A program made the position numbers and the translations under genes. A model generated the notes under the pieces. That model was not told the origin of the DNA, made no database searches, and saw only the letters and a program-made list of their open reading frames with translations. From positions 2,207,673 to 2,271,672 of the forward strand of contig NW_024722158.1 in the NCBI RefSeq assembly GCF_018991925.1: a stretch of 64,000 nt of DNA. Direction: 5' to 3'. Below are positions 34,681 to 46,126 of the stretch, one piece after another; position 1 is the stretch's first letter; each line of letters starts with the position of its first letter. Source of the DNA: Homarus americanus (lineage: Eukaryota; Arthropoda; Malacostraca; Decapoda; Nephropidae).

Positions 34681-35310
34681 CTAGCCATCTTCGCCAAGCC
34701 ACCCTGTTCTGTTCAGCCATTCGTTTATAATTTTGGCTCTTGTGACGCTCGGAGCGATGAGTCCCAGTAGGTCATATATGGAGGTGACCATACACAGAAG
34801 GCCTTGTTTCGTCTCCGGTTTCTTAGGGATCTGGACCCAGACCGCTAGTTCGTCCTTTACCAGGTCCCACAAGATTCCCAGCGCTCGTTCAGTGGGGAGT
34901 CTGTCATGTTTCAAATTACTTCCTTTACTCCCACGGCTCTCTCTGTCTGTGGAATTGCCTTGAGGACTTCCTTGTGATTACAGACCCACTTCGGATGTCT
35001 GAATCCGCCCTTCTTCATCAGCTGTCTCAGCTGAGAGAAGCAGATCTTCAACATAGAAGTTACGATTTGCTTTTTTTATGTTATGTCGTCATGGAGACTT
35101 TGCCTGTAATCTTGGAATGTTCATTATAGCGCATACCCGGCACATGAAGGGCTACACATACCCCCAAAGAGATGCACTTCATTCGGTAAGTGGTGGTTGG
35201 CCCCTGGTAGCTGGTAATCCGTCCACCATTAGAATCGTGAGACGTTTCGCTGTCCGCATACTACTCGCACTTAGTGGAACATTGCCTCGATATCAGCGAC
35301 CATGAATGCC
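34681..35310 (-). pseudogene. BEL/Pao reverse transcriptase, with altered catalytic box
   Basis: The frame 34914-34681 has ERALGILWDLVKDELAVWV and VTSIYDLLGLIAPSVTRAKI, the signature region downstream of the RT palm in BEL/Pao pol. Just upstream (35055-35044) the palm box reads FYVEDLLLS; the family normally has Asp-Asp there, so the first catalytic Asp is Glu. The element is inactive by this and many other breaks. Confidence 0.75.
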
Positions 35311-35906
35311 ACCTTTCCTTGTCTGAATCTGATGAGGACTCCCATCAAATTGTTGTTAGGATCTGGCCCTTGCATCACCTGGCTGTTCAATGACATCGAC
35401 TCATATCCGGCTGCACAATCAAACGACATGCATTCTCACCTTTTCTGGTTTGTTGGGATTCAACACCGGGTGGTGTGGGAGATACCAGGTCTTCCCGGGT
35501 GCAACACTGAGTTCTTGATGTGGGACTCGCTCAGCATGTCCCTCGTCAACTAGACGTCACATCTCTTCTTGATACCTCTGAGAGAGCCCTGGGTTCTTTA
35601 GGAGGCATTTTCTCAGTCCGCCAATCGCTGTTCGGCAAGCTTCTTATTGTCTAGGAGTTCCGTTTCTACATGGTGAAACGGGATGGGATGTTTGTAGTGC
35701 CCGTCCATGTGAGTAATTGACGTTGACCACTGCATCAGGACTCTCTTGTCTTCGACAGGGACGGGATCATCGTTATTGTTGCATTCCCAGAAGTTCCTGA
35801 CTAGTTTTTTCCAGATTTGTCTCTCTTCACCCTTTGGAAACTGGTCTGGTGTTTTCCTCTTTCAACTTCGCCCCGTTACGCCTCGCCACTACTGCTCGTC
35901 AGAACT

Positions 35907-36263
35907 CTAGTGAAGTGCAGAAGCCTCGAGTGTACCATCTTCTGGCTGCACTCCGTTATACCCAGGCAGGCGAAGCAGCGACGTTCTTCCCTCCCTTACG
36001 AGGGATGTTCGCTTCGCTGTGCACATGCTGAGGAATGTCCGACACATCTGAAGAAGGTGATCTCCACAGCATAACGAGCAGCGTTCATCTTCCGTTTCTC
36101 TGGTTGTCTTTATTCCTGATGTCACCAGGCCCACAAGTTTCTTCCTCGACGAGGATTGGCGTGAGGGTGAGTCTGCATTTATTTGCTTGGTTCCAACGGT
36201 CCTTGTCCCTTTTGGGCCTCCTCCGCCTTGTCGACCATATCCATAGTGAATTCCAACATCCAC
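35907..36263 (-). pseudogene. BEL/Pao gag zinc-knuckle region
   Basis: The minus frame contains RCSLCCGDHLLQMC, a CX2CX3HX4C knuckle of the kind found in BEL/Pao gag. The LVREGRTSLLRLPGYN that follows resembles the start of the second knuckle but has lost its cysteines. Confidence 0.6.
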
Positions 36264-36461
36264 TCAATCCCAGGAGGCTTCCCTTGCTTCCTTTTGTATT
36301 AATGCACCTTCACCACATAGTCGTCCCTTATCTTTCCCTTGAATCTCTCAGCTAACGTATATATTGATTCATACTTGTCAATCTGAAGTAGTTCTCCCAG
36401 AACCTTCAAGTTCCTCATGCAATTCCCCAGTTCGTCTGACAACTGTTGGGAGCCTTTCGAG

Positions 36462-36989
36462 TCATTTAGTCTCACAGTTGGACCTTATTAGCTGACAGAC
36501 GTAAGTGTGCTTGTTGCCGTGACGTTTCTCTAATATGTCCAAAGCTTCCTTTTTCCATGCTTTGGGATCTTGTATTTGCAGGCATCCTCGCAAAGCGTCC
36601 TTAGCAGAACTGTCGTAGGCGACGAAAAATGTCTCTAATTTCAGAGCATCAAGTATCTGTGGCATCCCAACGTGTCGCTGGAAGGGTCCCTTGAACTCCC
36701 AGTATTGACCACAAGTTCCTTCGCTGAACTTCGGCGTCGGCCTTTGGGAGAACCTCATATTTTCTAACAGTTCTCTCACCCAGCCCTCGAACCTCGGCGG
36801 GTCGTCCTTTTGGTCCTTCATCAGTGTTAGTGGTTTCGGTGAGCGAGCTTGATGCTCGGGACTGTGCTCCCCCTGGTGAAATGCTCCCGGCTCCGCAGTT
36901 AGGCGAGTGCCGAAAGTCCTCTTGGAGCATATAGCGTTTCTTCGACAGTTTAGGTTTGAGGAAGGTCGTGTCTCTGGTAGTGATAACAC
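36462..36989 (-). pseudogene. BEL/Pao gag capsid-like region
   Basis: A 175-codon frame. The part from PTPKFSEGTCGQYWEF through LDALKLETFFVAYDSSAKDA to KEALDILEKRHGNKHTY follows the capsid-like region typical of BEL/Pao gag (LPKF-type start, then a leucine-rich helix and an ERFG-like end). The upstream ~70 residues are less recognisable. Confidence 0.6.
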
Positions 36990-37364
36990 CTTTCCGCGAT
37001 CTTCTGTTGTTGTTGAGATTGTCGGACCGTAGTCGACACGAGTCTTTGCCTGTAGGCGGCCTGTTTGGTGGTTCCGGCTGGAGCTCTTGGAGCAGCCAGG
37101 CCGGATTTGGGATTGGGGATGGAGGTTGTCCTACCTGCAGATATGAAAGGATACTGCAGGTTTGCAAGTGTAAACGGACCCTCGGTCAGTGAACGCTTAC
37201 CACAAACCCCAACTCTTGGACGTGGGTAGTTTCGGAGTGGCGCACCCCCCGAACTGGGGTCGGCACTTGCTGGGGAGGATACTTCCTAAGCTATCTGGGT
37301 GGTGGGTATCATGTGATGACCCGGAGAAGGTAGTGAATGTGGTTTCTTTGGTCCTTTGAGATTA

Positions 37365-37658
37365 CTACCAACTCTGTTTGTAGGGTGGAGCAGTCATTAG
37401 AAAGTCTCCATAGGAGGGTCTGACTTGGGTGTAGAAGGCCTCTCCAGATCTATGATGTTTTAGGTTCACCGAGCCGTCTGTGAAGTATGATGCTGCATCA
37501 GCCAGTGTCTCAGTTGCTATGGCTTCCTGAGTTATTCTTTTGGGGTCCTCCTTCTGGAGGTTGGCTTTGCTATTACTTAGTTCTGTGCTGCCCTTACTTT
37601 GTAGTCGATTCATAACTTCGGTGACGTTCTGCATCATCACTGTCATGTGAGCAAACAT
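37365..37658 (-). pseudogene. Gag N-terminal coiled region fused to an RNase H-like segment
   Basis: A 97-codon frame begins with a Met- and Gln-rich helical stretch (MFAHMTVMMQNVTEVMNRL), plausible for the gag N-terminus. It then reads ADAASYFTDGSVNLKHHRSG, which resembles the first strand and catalytic Asp of an RNase H (TDGS) as found in I-type LINEs. This would be out of place in a gag leader and may be an inserted fragment. Confidence 0.35.
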
Positions 37659-37921
37659 CTGCTGCGTCTGTTGGTATTGCTGTCATAATTGCCCCTCAAT
37701 CCCTCCATCTGGTGGTTCCTTCTCGGGAGACAGATTTATCTCACGCTGCCTTGGCGGGGTGGGTGTGACGCGACAGTGTCTCATTTTTTACTTATTCCCT
37801 TCCATGTTCACGACTGCCAGAACAAAGAGCGTGATCTGTCTTGCTCGATAAATGTATGCAATGCTTAGTATCAGCTACTACTCATGGTGATGTCCTACGA
37901 TCGCTGATATCACACAATTGG

Positions 37922-38322
37922 AGATGCCACACTGACGCGTGCCTTACGCACGAGTGATGTCACACAAACAGTGCCATACGCACGAGTGACGTCACACAAA
38001 CAGTGCCATACGCAGGAGTGATGTCACGCAAACAGTGCCATACACATGAGTGACACACTCACGCGTGTCATACACACGAGTGACGTCACGCAGTGCCATA
38101 CACACGAATGACGTCACACAAAACAGTGCCATACGCACGAGTGACTTCACACAAGCAGTGCCATACGCACGAGTGACGTCACACAAACAGTGCTATACGC
38201 ACGAGTAACGTCACACAAGCACGTGCCATACGCACGAGTGATATCACACAAACACATGTCATACTCTCGAGCGTTGTCCCTCAAATACGTGACGTGCCAT
38301 ACGCACGAGTGATGTCACACTT
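37922..38322. repeat. ~32-bp minisatellite with CRE-like sites
   Basis: The unit is gtgccatacgcacgagtgac followed by gtcacacaaaca, about 12 copies with indels. Four units contain the exact palindrome TGACGTCA (about 37987, 38080, 38108 and 38173). Others have one change, for example gtgatgtcac. It lies in the leader of the BEL/Pao element, between the 5' LTR and gag. Confidence 0.9.
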
Positions 38323-38447
38323 AACATGACCACAGAAACCCCACAATCAATGTAGGGACTCATTACACAATTGATGACACAAACACTACTGCGGCGTCCT
38401 TACTTACTTACACAATGTTACCTAGCTGTCACAACCCTTTATTTCTT

Positions 38448-38451
<4 letters not shown>

Positions 38452-38489
<38 letters not shown>
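38452..38489. repeat. CA microsatellite
   Basis: Nineteen consecutive CA units. Confidence 0.98.
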
Positions 38490-38490
<1 letters not shown>

Positions 38491-39018
38491 ACAATTCTTA
38501 AAATTGGCGATCTCTCCCGCGTGTACGCACGAAAATTATTGACACAGAGTCCACTCTTTCCTGACACACGGTCCTTGCGGCAGGCGGCGTGCCTGTCTGG
38601 AATGAACGATAACACTCTCGCGCGCCCGTTCGTACAATTTTGGCACCGAGACCAGTCCTTTATGACCAATGGACCCACCTACAGAAGCGTCACGCTTCTC
38701 TCTACATACACATACGAGTGCAATACACACACTCAACCCACAAACCCCTTTTTGCTGGGGTTAACTATTATTATATTACAGGCATCACACTTTAGTCGAT
38801 GATTCACAAATTCACACAATGGCATCCCCGCTCTCCTGCTGCGTAGCTGCGTGGTGTGTCGGGTGCCGTAGGGAAGGGCCCCGTTGAAGGTCCATCAACG
38901 GTCCAGTCACTCGCCAGTTCTCAGTAGACTGTATCGGCAGAATGTAAGACCCTTGTCGTTGACGCGATGAGTATAATTCGGTAAAAACCTGTTGAATACA
39001 ATTCACATATAACAATTG

Positions 39019-39090
39019 AAAAGGAAAAGTAATCAGAGACGTGACCGATCGCCCAAGCGGCTAACAAGCCGATCAGTGGCGAAGAGGATA
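39019..39090 (+). mobile_element. CR1-like LINE 3' tail only (copy D)
   Basis: Matches the terminal ~70 bases of copies A and C (gaccgatcgcccaagcggct, aacaagccgatcagtggcga), ending in aaacaaaacaaaac. It joins the BEL/Pao 5' LTR remnant directly. A following segment has TTAGG-like words in reverse (gtaacctaacttaac). Confidence 0.85.
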
Positions 39091-39934
39091 AAACAAAACA
39101 AAACAACTTAACTAATCTAACGTAACCTAACTTAACTGGTAAACATTGGTCAACTTAAAATCATTAAATTCGCTGGATGGCCAAAAAGATAATAATATCA
39201 TCAATTTCATTTACTTTAGAAGGACTTATTCATTTTTGTTGAAATCATGGACATACAAAGCCAATATATCTACATTTGATTCTACCACTGTCAATGGCTA
39301 AGTTAATGAATATCACCACTCCAACTGTTGCCCCAAAAGTCGTAAAGTAGTTCTTTCTTGCAATACATTGAGTCACTAAGGTAATAAAAAAATAAAACAT
39401 GAATTTAGGTCACTGAATTTATCTTATTAGTAACAAATTGTGGTTAAACTGATACACAAATGAAACATGCCTGGGAACTACCTGGCACTGGTTACCTGGC
39501 ATATTTGGACTTATTAAAATATGAAATTTAAGCTATGAAGTATTTATACTAATGAAATAATTAGTTATCTTAAAGGCTTACCTTTTATGATGATTAGGGG
39601 AATTTGGAAGATATAAGCGGCGATGCGACAAGTAGAGCCTGGTGGATGTTCCTACACGAACATGGAGTTCATTTAAAAAGAACAATACAATTCTTCATAT
39701 GCTGTTCTATATGGAGGATATCTTATAAAAAATATAATTCCTTTGCAGATTTATACATTTTATGTGCATCCAATTCAATTTGCTTTCTTTGGGTTTCAAA
39801 ATATAGTTCCATCGTAGTGGTCATCACGCAGGGGTACGAGTACCAAGGAAATATCCCACATTCCAATAACGAATATTACATATTTTTTTTTTTTTTAGCC
39901 AGAACGCTTCTTGCAAAACAACCATGGGGCTACT
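39091..39934. other. No gene recognised
   Basis: AT-rich. A plus-strand frame (39604-39984) shows no domain and runs into the hairpin that follows. Confidence 0.4.
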
Positions 39935-40093
39935 ACAGCATGGTATACACCACGGAGCTCCTTGCAATTGGCCCTGAATCTTAGCAGCCATTTTCCTCGA
40001 CCATTGGTGAAGCTCATAGATATCTTTCTGCACTTCTTCACAGTCTGCTTGGTTGGCCAATTGCAAGAACTGCCGTGGTGTACACCATGCTGT
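39935..40093 (-). repeat. 39-bp inverted repeat flanking a LINE fragment
   Basis: The arms 39935-39973 and 40055-40093 are inverted copies with about five mismatches (catggtatacaccacggagc against its partner). The ~80-bp centre is a minus-strand piece of the CR1-like RT (NQADCEEVQKDIYELHQWS). The arms are not LINE sequence. Confidence 0.75.
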
Positions 40094-40667
40094 GGTATCC
40101 CGGCGGTTATAATACAATGGATTAAAAATAAATGATTTTTCAAGATGGGCCATGGTGGTACACGACCCTCGTTGTTGTTACAACGTCATCGTAGTGTAGT
40201 CAGGTGTACCAACTGGTGGAAGACTGGGAGGTTGGTATGCTTGCACCCTCAAAACATTGTCAGAGGCACGAAACGTTTACTCTTACTACACGATTTACAA
40301 GCATGAAAAATTTAAAGCCCAGGCAAAGGTGCACCTCATTTTCCTATTTTCTTGTATTTTAAGCCAATTCTGGGAATGAAATACGATCACTTACAGTGAA
40401 TATAGGTAAATAAAGTTTGAGACAACCATAAAAACGTAGGAATAGAGTGTAACATCTGTTCCTTTCTTCTTTATCCTTATTAAATCTAACAATAAAGTAA
40501 TAAGTTTGTCACGAACTTGGGGTTGGGTGAGTGTAAATAAAGAGAACTATGGCCTGCTCTGTTGATGAAGTCAGTAAAATATAACAAAGTACAGAATTAG
40601 GTTGTGGGATTAACGTGATGTAGGATCGCACTAGGATGTAGGTGAGAAGGGAAACTCGATATGGCGT

Positions 40668-40868
<201 letters not shown>

Positions 40869-40879
40869 TATATACAATG

Positions 40880-41115
40880 CAGTGCTAGGGAGTTGCTGTG
40901 TGATGAGGAGTTTTGTGTTTGAAAGTACTCAGTAGATTCCCCTTCACTGCGAGGCTGTGGGCTTATTGTATATACACGTCCGCCGGAAGTGAACTTCACT
41001 GTTAGCCGAACACTTGCGCAATCCAGACAGCTAGGCTTGGCAGAGAAACTCGCCGCGGGATCGGCTGATCAGCGACTGACGGCAGTGGCAGTTGTAGGAA
41101 AGAGTATCCACTACA
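40880..41115 (-). mobile_element. Diverged LTR fragment related to the 6622-11947 Gypsy LTR
   Basis: It ends gttgtaggaaagagtatcca ctaca, matching the gttgtaggggagacgtccactaca end of that LTR. Its left part keeps ctcagtaga and gttgctgtgtgatgagga in the same order. No internal region of an element follows. Confidence 0.6.
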
Positions 41116-41133
41116 AGGTATTATAATTTTGCT

Positions 41134-42410
41134 ATAAGAACATAAGAACATAAGAATGGAGGAAACTGCAGCGGGCCTATTGGCCCATACTGGGCAGTCC
41201 CGTTTACACCCAACCCCTATTGCTCATATAAGCATCCAACCTATGTTTGAAGCTATTCAGCGTATTTGAGTTAATGATGATATTTGGTAACTTGTTCCAT
41301 TCATCCACTACTCTGTTTCCAAACCAGTGTTTACCTATTTCACGCCTAAATCTAAATTTGTCTAATTTAAAACCATTGTTACGAGTTCGCTCCTGGTTGG
41401 ATAGTTTGAGTACCTTTGTAATGTCCCCTTTGTTTAGCCCTGACTTCCACTTATACACCTCTATCAGGTCGCCCCTCGCTCTACGTCTCTCGAGGGAGTG
41501 CAATTTAAGATGCTTTAACCTGTCTCTATACTCAAGGTTCCTAATGCCCGGGATTAGTCTTGTCATTCTCCTCTGAATTCTTTCCAATGATTCTATATCC
41601 ATCCTGTAATATGGTGACCAGAACTGAACTGCGTAATCCAGGTGTGGTCTCACAAGCGCAAGATACAGTTTGAGGATGACCTCCCTAGTCTTGTAACTAA
41701 CACTCCTTTGTATGAACCCAAGTACTTTATTAGCCTTGTTACGAGCAAAAACACCTTGTTTACTTGGCTTGAGGTTCCTACTTATCATTACTCCTAAATC
41801 TCTCTAGCAGTCTGATTTCTCTATGGCATCGTTGTTCATCTGGTATCTGGTTTCCGTGTTTACATCTCCTATACTGAGTACTTTACATTTGTCCACATTG
41901 AATTTCATCTGCCATTTTCAGACCATTCGAAAAATTTGTTTAGATCTTCCTGTAGTTTTGCGGAGTCCCCGTCAGATTTAATAACACGTCCTATTTTAGT
42001 GTCATCAGCAAATTTACTTATGTTGCTGTCTATGCCGATATCTATGTCGTTTATGTATATCATAAATAATAAAGGTCCAAGTACTGAGCCTTGGGGAACT
42101 CCATTTGTGACGTTGCTCCAATGGGACTTAGTGCCGTTGATGCTCACCCGCTGTTTCCTGTCCTGTAACCACGCCCTAATCCATTTAAGGATGTTACCTT
42201 TGATGCCATGTGCTTCTACCTTTCTAATTAGTCTTTCGTGGGGGACTCTGTTGAAGGCTTTGCTAAAGTCGAGATATACCACATCATAATTGTGCCCCTC
42301 GTCCACCGATTCGAAAACTGATTAAAAGAATGTTAATAGATTAGTTAGACAAGAACGTCCGCTTGTGAAGCCATGCTGGGAATCATTGATGAACTCATCG
42401 TACAGATGAA
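41134..42410 (-). pseudogene. CR1/L2-type LINE, 5'-truncated, with ataagaac 3' repeats
   Basis: The minus frames 42306-41905 and 41788-41204 cover the RT palm and C-terminus: DVVYLDFSKAFNRVPHERL, TNGVPQGSVLGPLLF, FADDTKIG and the end block EWNKLPNIII. The 3' end carries ataagaac repeats (41134-41155), the usual kind of 3' terminus for such LINEs. A break near 41800-41900 separates the two frames. Upstream, the frame can be followed to about 42410 (NDSQHGFTSGRSC) and then stops. It is a different family from copies A-F. Confidence 0.85.
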
Positions 42411-43559
42411 TTGGGATAAATTCTTGAAAAAATATATCAATTACTGTTAGTTTTCTATCAAACATAAAATTATCTTTGTACTGTACCAAAAATTTTTACT
42501 TTCATATTATACAAGTATAAAGGCTAGTTATCTACAAGATATGAAAACTTGAGATAATGTTTCCTACATGTCTCCACCTGATTATAGTAATGCAATATAT
42601 ACCCTAAGTGGGCCTAAGAAAATAGTAAGACATGAACACTTTCCCAATGTCAGGAGTAAAAATGTATACAATATGTTAATGACATGGACTAAACCAGCTG
42701 TTGGAGAGAAGTATTTGCTGTTTAAATGGTATTTTATTTGGAAAAATATTCCATGTTAATAATGTATATGAATCCTCACCAGAGTCTTCATATAGTTAGT
42801 GTGCATACATTTGTTTACAAGGCATATACTCAATTATAATGAAAAGTAAGACATATTAGGTTAGGTTAAATTATGTTCATCTTGTGAGCAAATGTCATGG
42901 AACCCATATACAGTAGGTATATTCATGAAATTCTACCAACTAATCAGACTAAAAATTTTAAACATAACACAAGATGATAATTGGATGGTTTAAAAATATC
43001 CTCAATAAAGTCTGCAATGTTAATTGCAAATTATTCCTGCATTTCTTAATGTTTAATATAAACTGTAATAATAATATGGATAAGAATACAATGATAATGC
43101 TTATGCCAGAATATAGCCTTTATTAAAAGTAGGATATGTTATAATAGCTGGACGATCAATATTAAGCATTTTAAAGGAAAAATCTTCCACAAATTTCACA
43201 AATATATTAATAAGTAATATTCATGTATATATGCAGAATGTAAAAAAAAATAAGGCATATGTTACGGTTTCTCCAAGAAATATTTTCTGAAAATTCCAGA
43301 AACTGCCTTTTTTTCTGGTCTATGAATAATTTGGGGATTTTACGGAAGGTCTCCAAATTTTTCTTTTCCGAGTCTGGGAACCAATTCGAGGTTAGGCTAG
43401 GAAGCAAATTCCAGAATCTTCCCAGGAACCAGAAAAATTTCCCATCAATCATGATACCATGATTTATTTCTTCATTATTAGTGAAAGGTGAATAGTCAGC
43501 TGTATCTCCACCTGTATTGTGTTAGTTAAATTTGCAAATTCTGAAACATCTTTATTTAT
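42411..43559. other. No gene recognised
   Basis: AT-rich sequence. Nothing above short chance frames, including the C/T-rich stretch 43260-43450. Confidence 0.45.
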
Positions 43560-46126
43560 GAGCCAGCCAGGTGAGGGTACAGGGAGAGGATGTTTTTGAA
43601 GAGTTCAAGTAGCGTAAATTAAAGGGAGGAGACTTCCTTATCGTCGAGTGAATCTACAGATCCCCAAACTGTGGCCCACTTAAACAAAGGGACTTAAGAG
43701 CCTTAATAGACAATGCGGCGATGATCAACCCTAGCCACCTCCTTATCATGGGGGACTTTAACTATGGCGACATCGACTGGAGTAACGAGTTCACCTCAAA
43801 TGACTTAAATAACCCTGCAACTCAATTTGTAGAAACTCTGAGAGATAATTTTCTGTTCCAACATGTTAGAGACCCGACACATTAGTGAGGGGAGCAAACA
43901 CCCAAGCCACTTAGCCTCAACATAACAAACGAGGTATGGTGGCCAAACTGGAACACCTTGCCCCAGTTGGCACCAGTCACCATATAGTGTTGTCATTCAG
44001 ATTTAACTGTTACCTAGTTCAGGATAAGGCCAGGCCAAGATGCAAATATTACTAAGGAAATTACAACGGGATGAGGGAAGAGATGAGAGGCATCAACTGG
44101 CCTGACTCATTAAGGCACAAGAACACAGACACTACGCTGAATATCATAACTAGTAAAGTGACCCATTTGATCAATAAATACATACCCAAGGCCAAACCAA
44201 GTACCTCTAAGAATACAAGGGGATTCCTACAAATAAACCATGCGGTGGTCGACAAAGTTAAGAAGAAAACCCAGAAATTCAAGGCGTGGGCTAGGTCAAA
44301 CGATGAGCAGGACAGGAGGATGTATGCAAGAGGCAGAAACCAAGCAAAGTCATAGTTTACAAGGGCTGAAAAGGAGATCCAGAGGCTGGTTGGAAGCGAG
44401 GTCAAGTCATACCCAAAGGTGTTTTACCGCTATGCAAAGTCGAAATTAAAAACGCGAGTAGGAGTATCAGACCTGAGGCTTGAAGATGGTAGTTACACAG
44501 ATTCTGACCAGGACAAAGCTGAGGCATTGAGCAGCTTCTTTTCCTCGGCATTCACAAGAGAGGATACGATTAACCTTCCTGCGTTTGAGGACAGACGGTT
44601 TGACACAGCACTGACCCAAATTGTGTTCACAGAATAGGGTATAAAAAATAAACTGTCAAAGCTTAATGTTCATAAGAGTCCCGGCCCTGACATGGTGCAA
44701 CCCAGATTGCTAACTCAGTTGTGCAACGAGCTTACCTAGCCCCTGAAGATCCTATTCTGTAAATGCCTGGATGAACAAAAGGTCCCCAGTGATTGAAGAA
44801 TAGCTTATGTGAGTCCAATCTTGAAGAACAACTATAGATTGGTGAACCTGACCATCATAGTATGTAAAGTACTTGAGAGCATTATCAGAGATGCCATGAT
44901 GGAACATCTACTATGAAACAACCTTGTAAAGGATTGCCAACACGGTTTTATGCCGGGGCGCTCTTGCTTGACACAATTACTCACACTATTGGATATTTGG
45001 ACCCATATTCTGGATCAGGGTGGTAATATCGACAATTTATACTTAGATTTTACCAAGGCTTTTGACAGCGTACCGCATAAGAGGCTGAAAATTAAACTGG
45101 AAGGGTACGGGAATCGGGGAAATGTCCTAGCATGGATTGGAGACTTTCTACATGACCGCAAGCAGTGTGTGGTGATTAATGGCATGAAATCATCATCTGT
45201 ACCTGTCTCTATCGGGGTGCCACAGGAGTGTATTGGGCCCACTGTTGTTTGTTTGCTTCATAAATGACATGCCTGACGCTATACATTCCTCCATACAAAT
45301 GTTTGCTGATGACGCCAAGTTATTTCGGGAAATTAAGAGCCATGCAGACTGTGAAGAGCTACAGAAGGATCTCTGTGAGCTTCAAGAATGGTCGAAGAAA
45401 TGGCTGCCGAGATTCAATGTCACGAAGTGTAAGAGGATGCTCCTGGGGCGTATCAGTCGCTAGTAAGGAGGCTTATCATATGTTCCAATAGAGCAAAGAC
45501 ACTGCATTAATTGAGACTGAATGTGAAAAGGACCAAGGTGTGTATGTTGACAATGAACTGAAGTTTTTGGGCAATTGCGAGAAGAAGGTAAAGCAGGCGA
45601 CTACATTATTAGGTCTTATAAGAAGGTAGTTTAGATATCTAGACAGCCAATCCCTTGTAACGATCTCTATGAGTGAAGTGCTCCCCTGCCTGGAGTACTA
45701 ACACCCCGCCTGGTCCCCAAGATATGCTAGGGACAGCCAGTTTATTGAAAATTTCCAAAGGAGAGCCACCAGACTGTTGCCTGCACTATGGCATCTCATC
45801 TACCCTGAACTTGCCTAGCTTATGCTACAGACAGGCAAGGGGGACCTAATTGAGGGGTATAAGCATCTCAAATGGCACTTCTCAGTCTAGTGTCCTTACC
45901 TGGAGCTGGCAGACGCTCGCCCCACAAGGGGTCACAGGTCAAGGTTGAAGAAACTGCAAGCCCCAAAACCTCTGAGGGTTAAGGTTTTCAGAATTAGAGT
46001 TGTGAACTATTGGAACAATCTGCCAGAGAGTGTTGTGATGGCACCGAGTGTGAGCTCTTTCATGACCAAACTTGACAAGCACTGGAGCAGGTTCAGATAC
46101 ATTCAGGAGCCAGTGCATGTCGAGTA
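43560..46126 (+). pseudogene. CR1-like LINE (copy E), 5'-truncated
   Basis: The plus strand covers the endonuclease (PSHLLIMGDFNYGDIDW near 43760), linker, and RT with the QHGFMPGRSCLTQLL block (44950), DFTKAFDSVPHKRL and FADDAKLF, to the C-terminal SFMTKLDKHWSRFRY. Many stops and frameshifts occur, for example at 43873, 44353, 44637 and 45462. At 46125-46126 it is cut at a TA by a pogo-like element and resumes at 47394. Confidence 0.85.

Larger units (their letters stand above)
32754..39018 (-). mobile_element. Degenerate BEL/Pao LTR retrotransposon
   Basis: A 3' LTR (32754-33140) and a 73-bp remnant of the 5' LTR (38946-39018) share taagacccttgtcgttgacg onward. Between them, minus-strand fragments of gag, RT and integrase lie in the expected order. 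The 5' LTR is cut where a LINE tail begins. Many stops and frameshifts are present and no full-length frame remains. Confidence 0.75.

Noticed and set aside
37922..38322. CRISPR-like array
   Set aside because: Units are contiguous with no unique spacers, and the genome is eukaryotic.
38371..38802. 143-codon plus-strand frame
   Set aside because: It reads through the CA microsatellite in the leader of the BEL/Pao element on the wrong strand.
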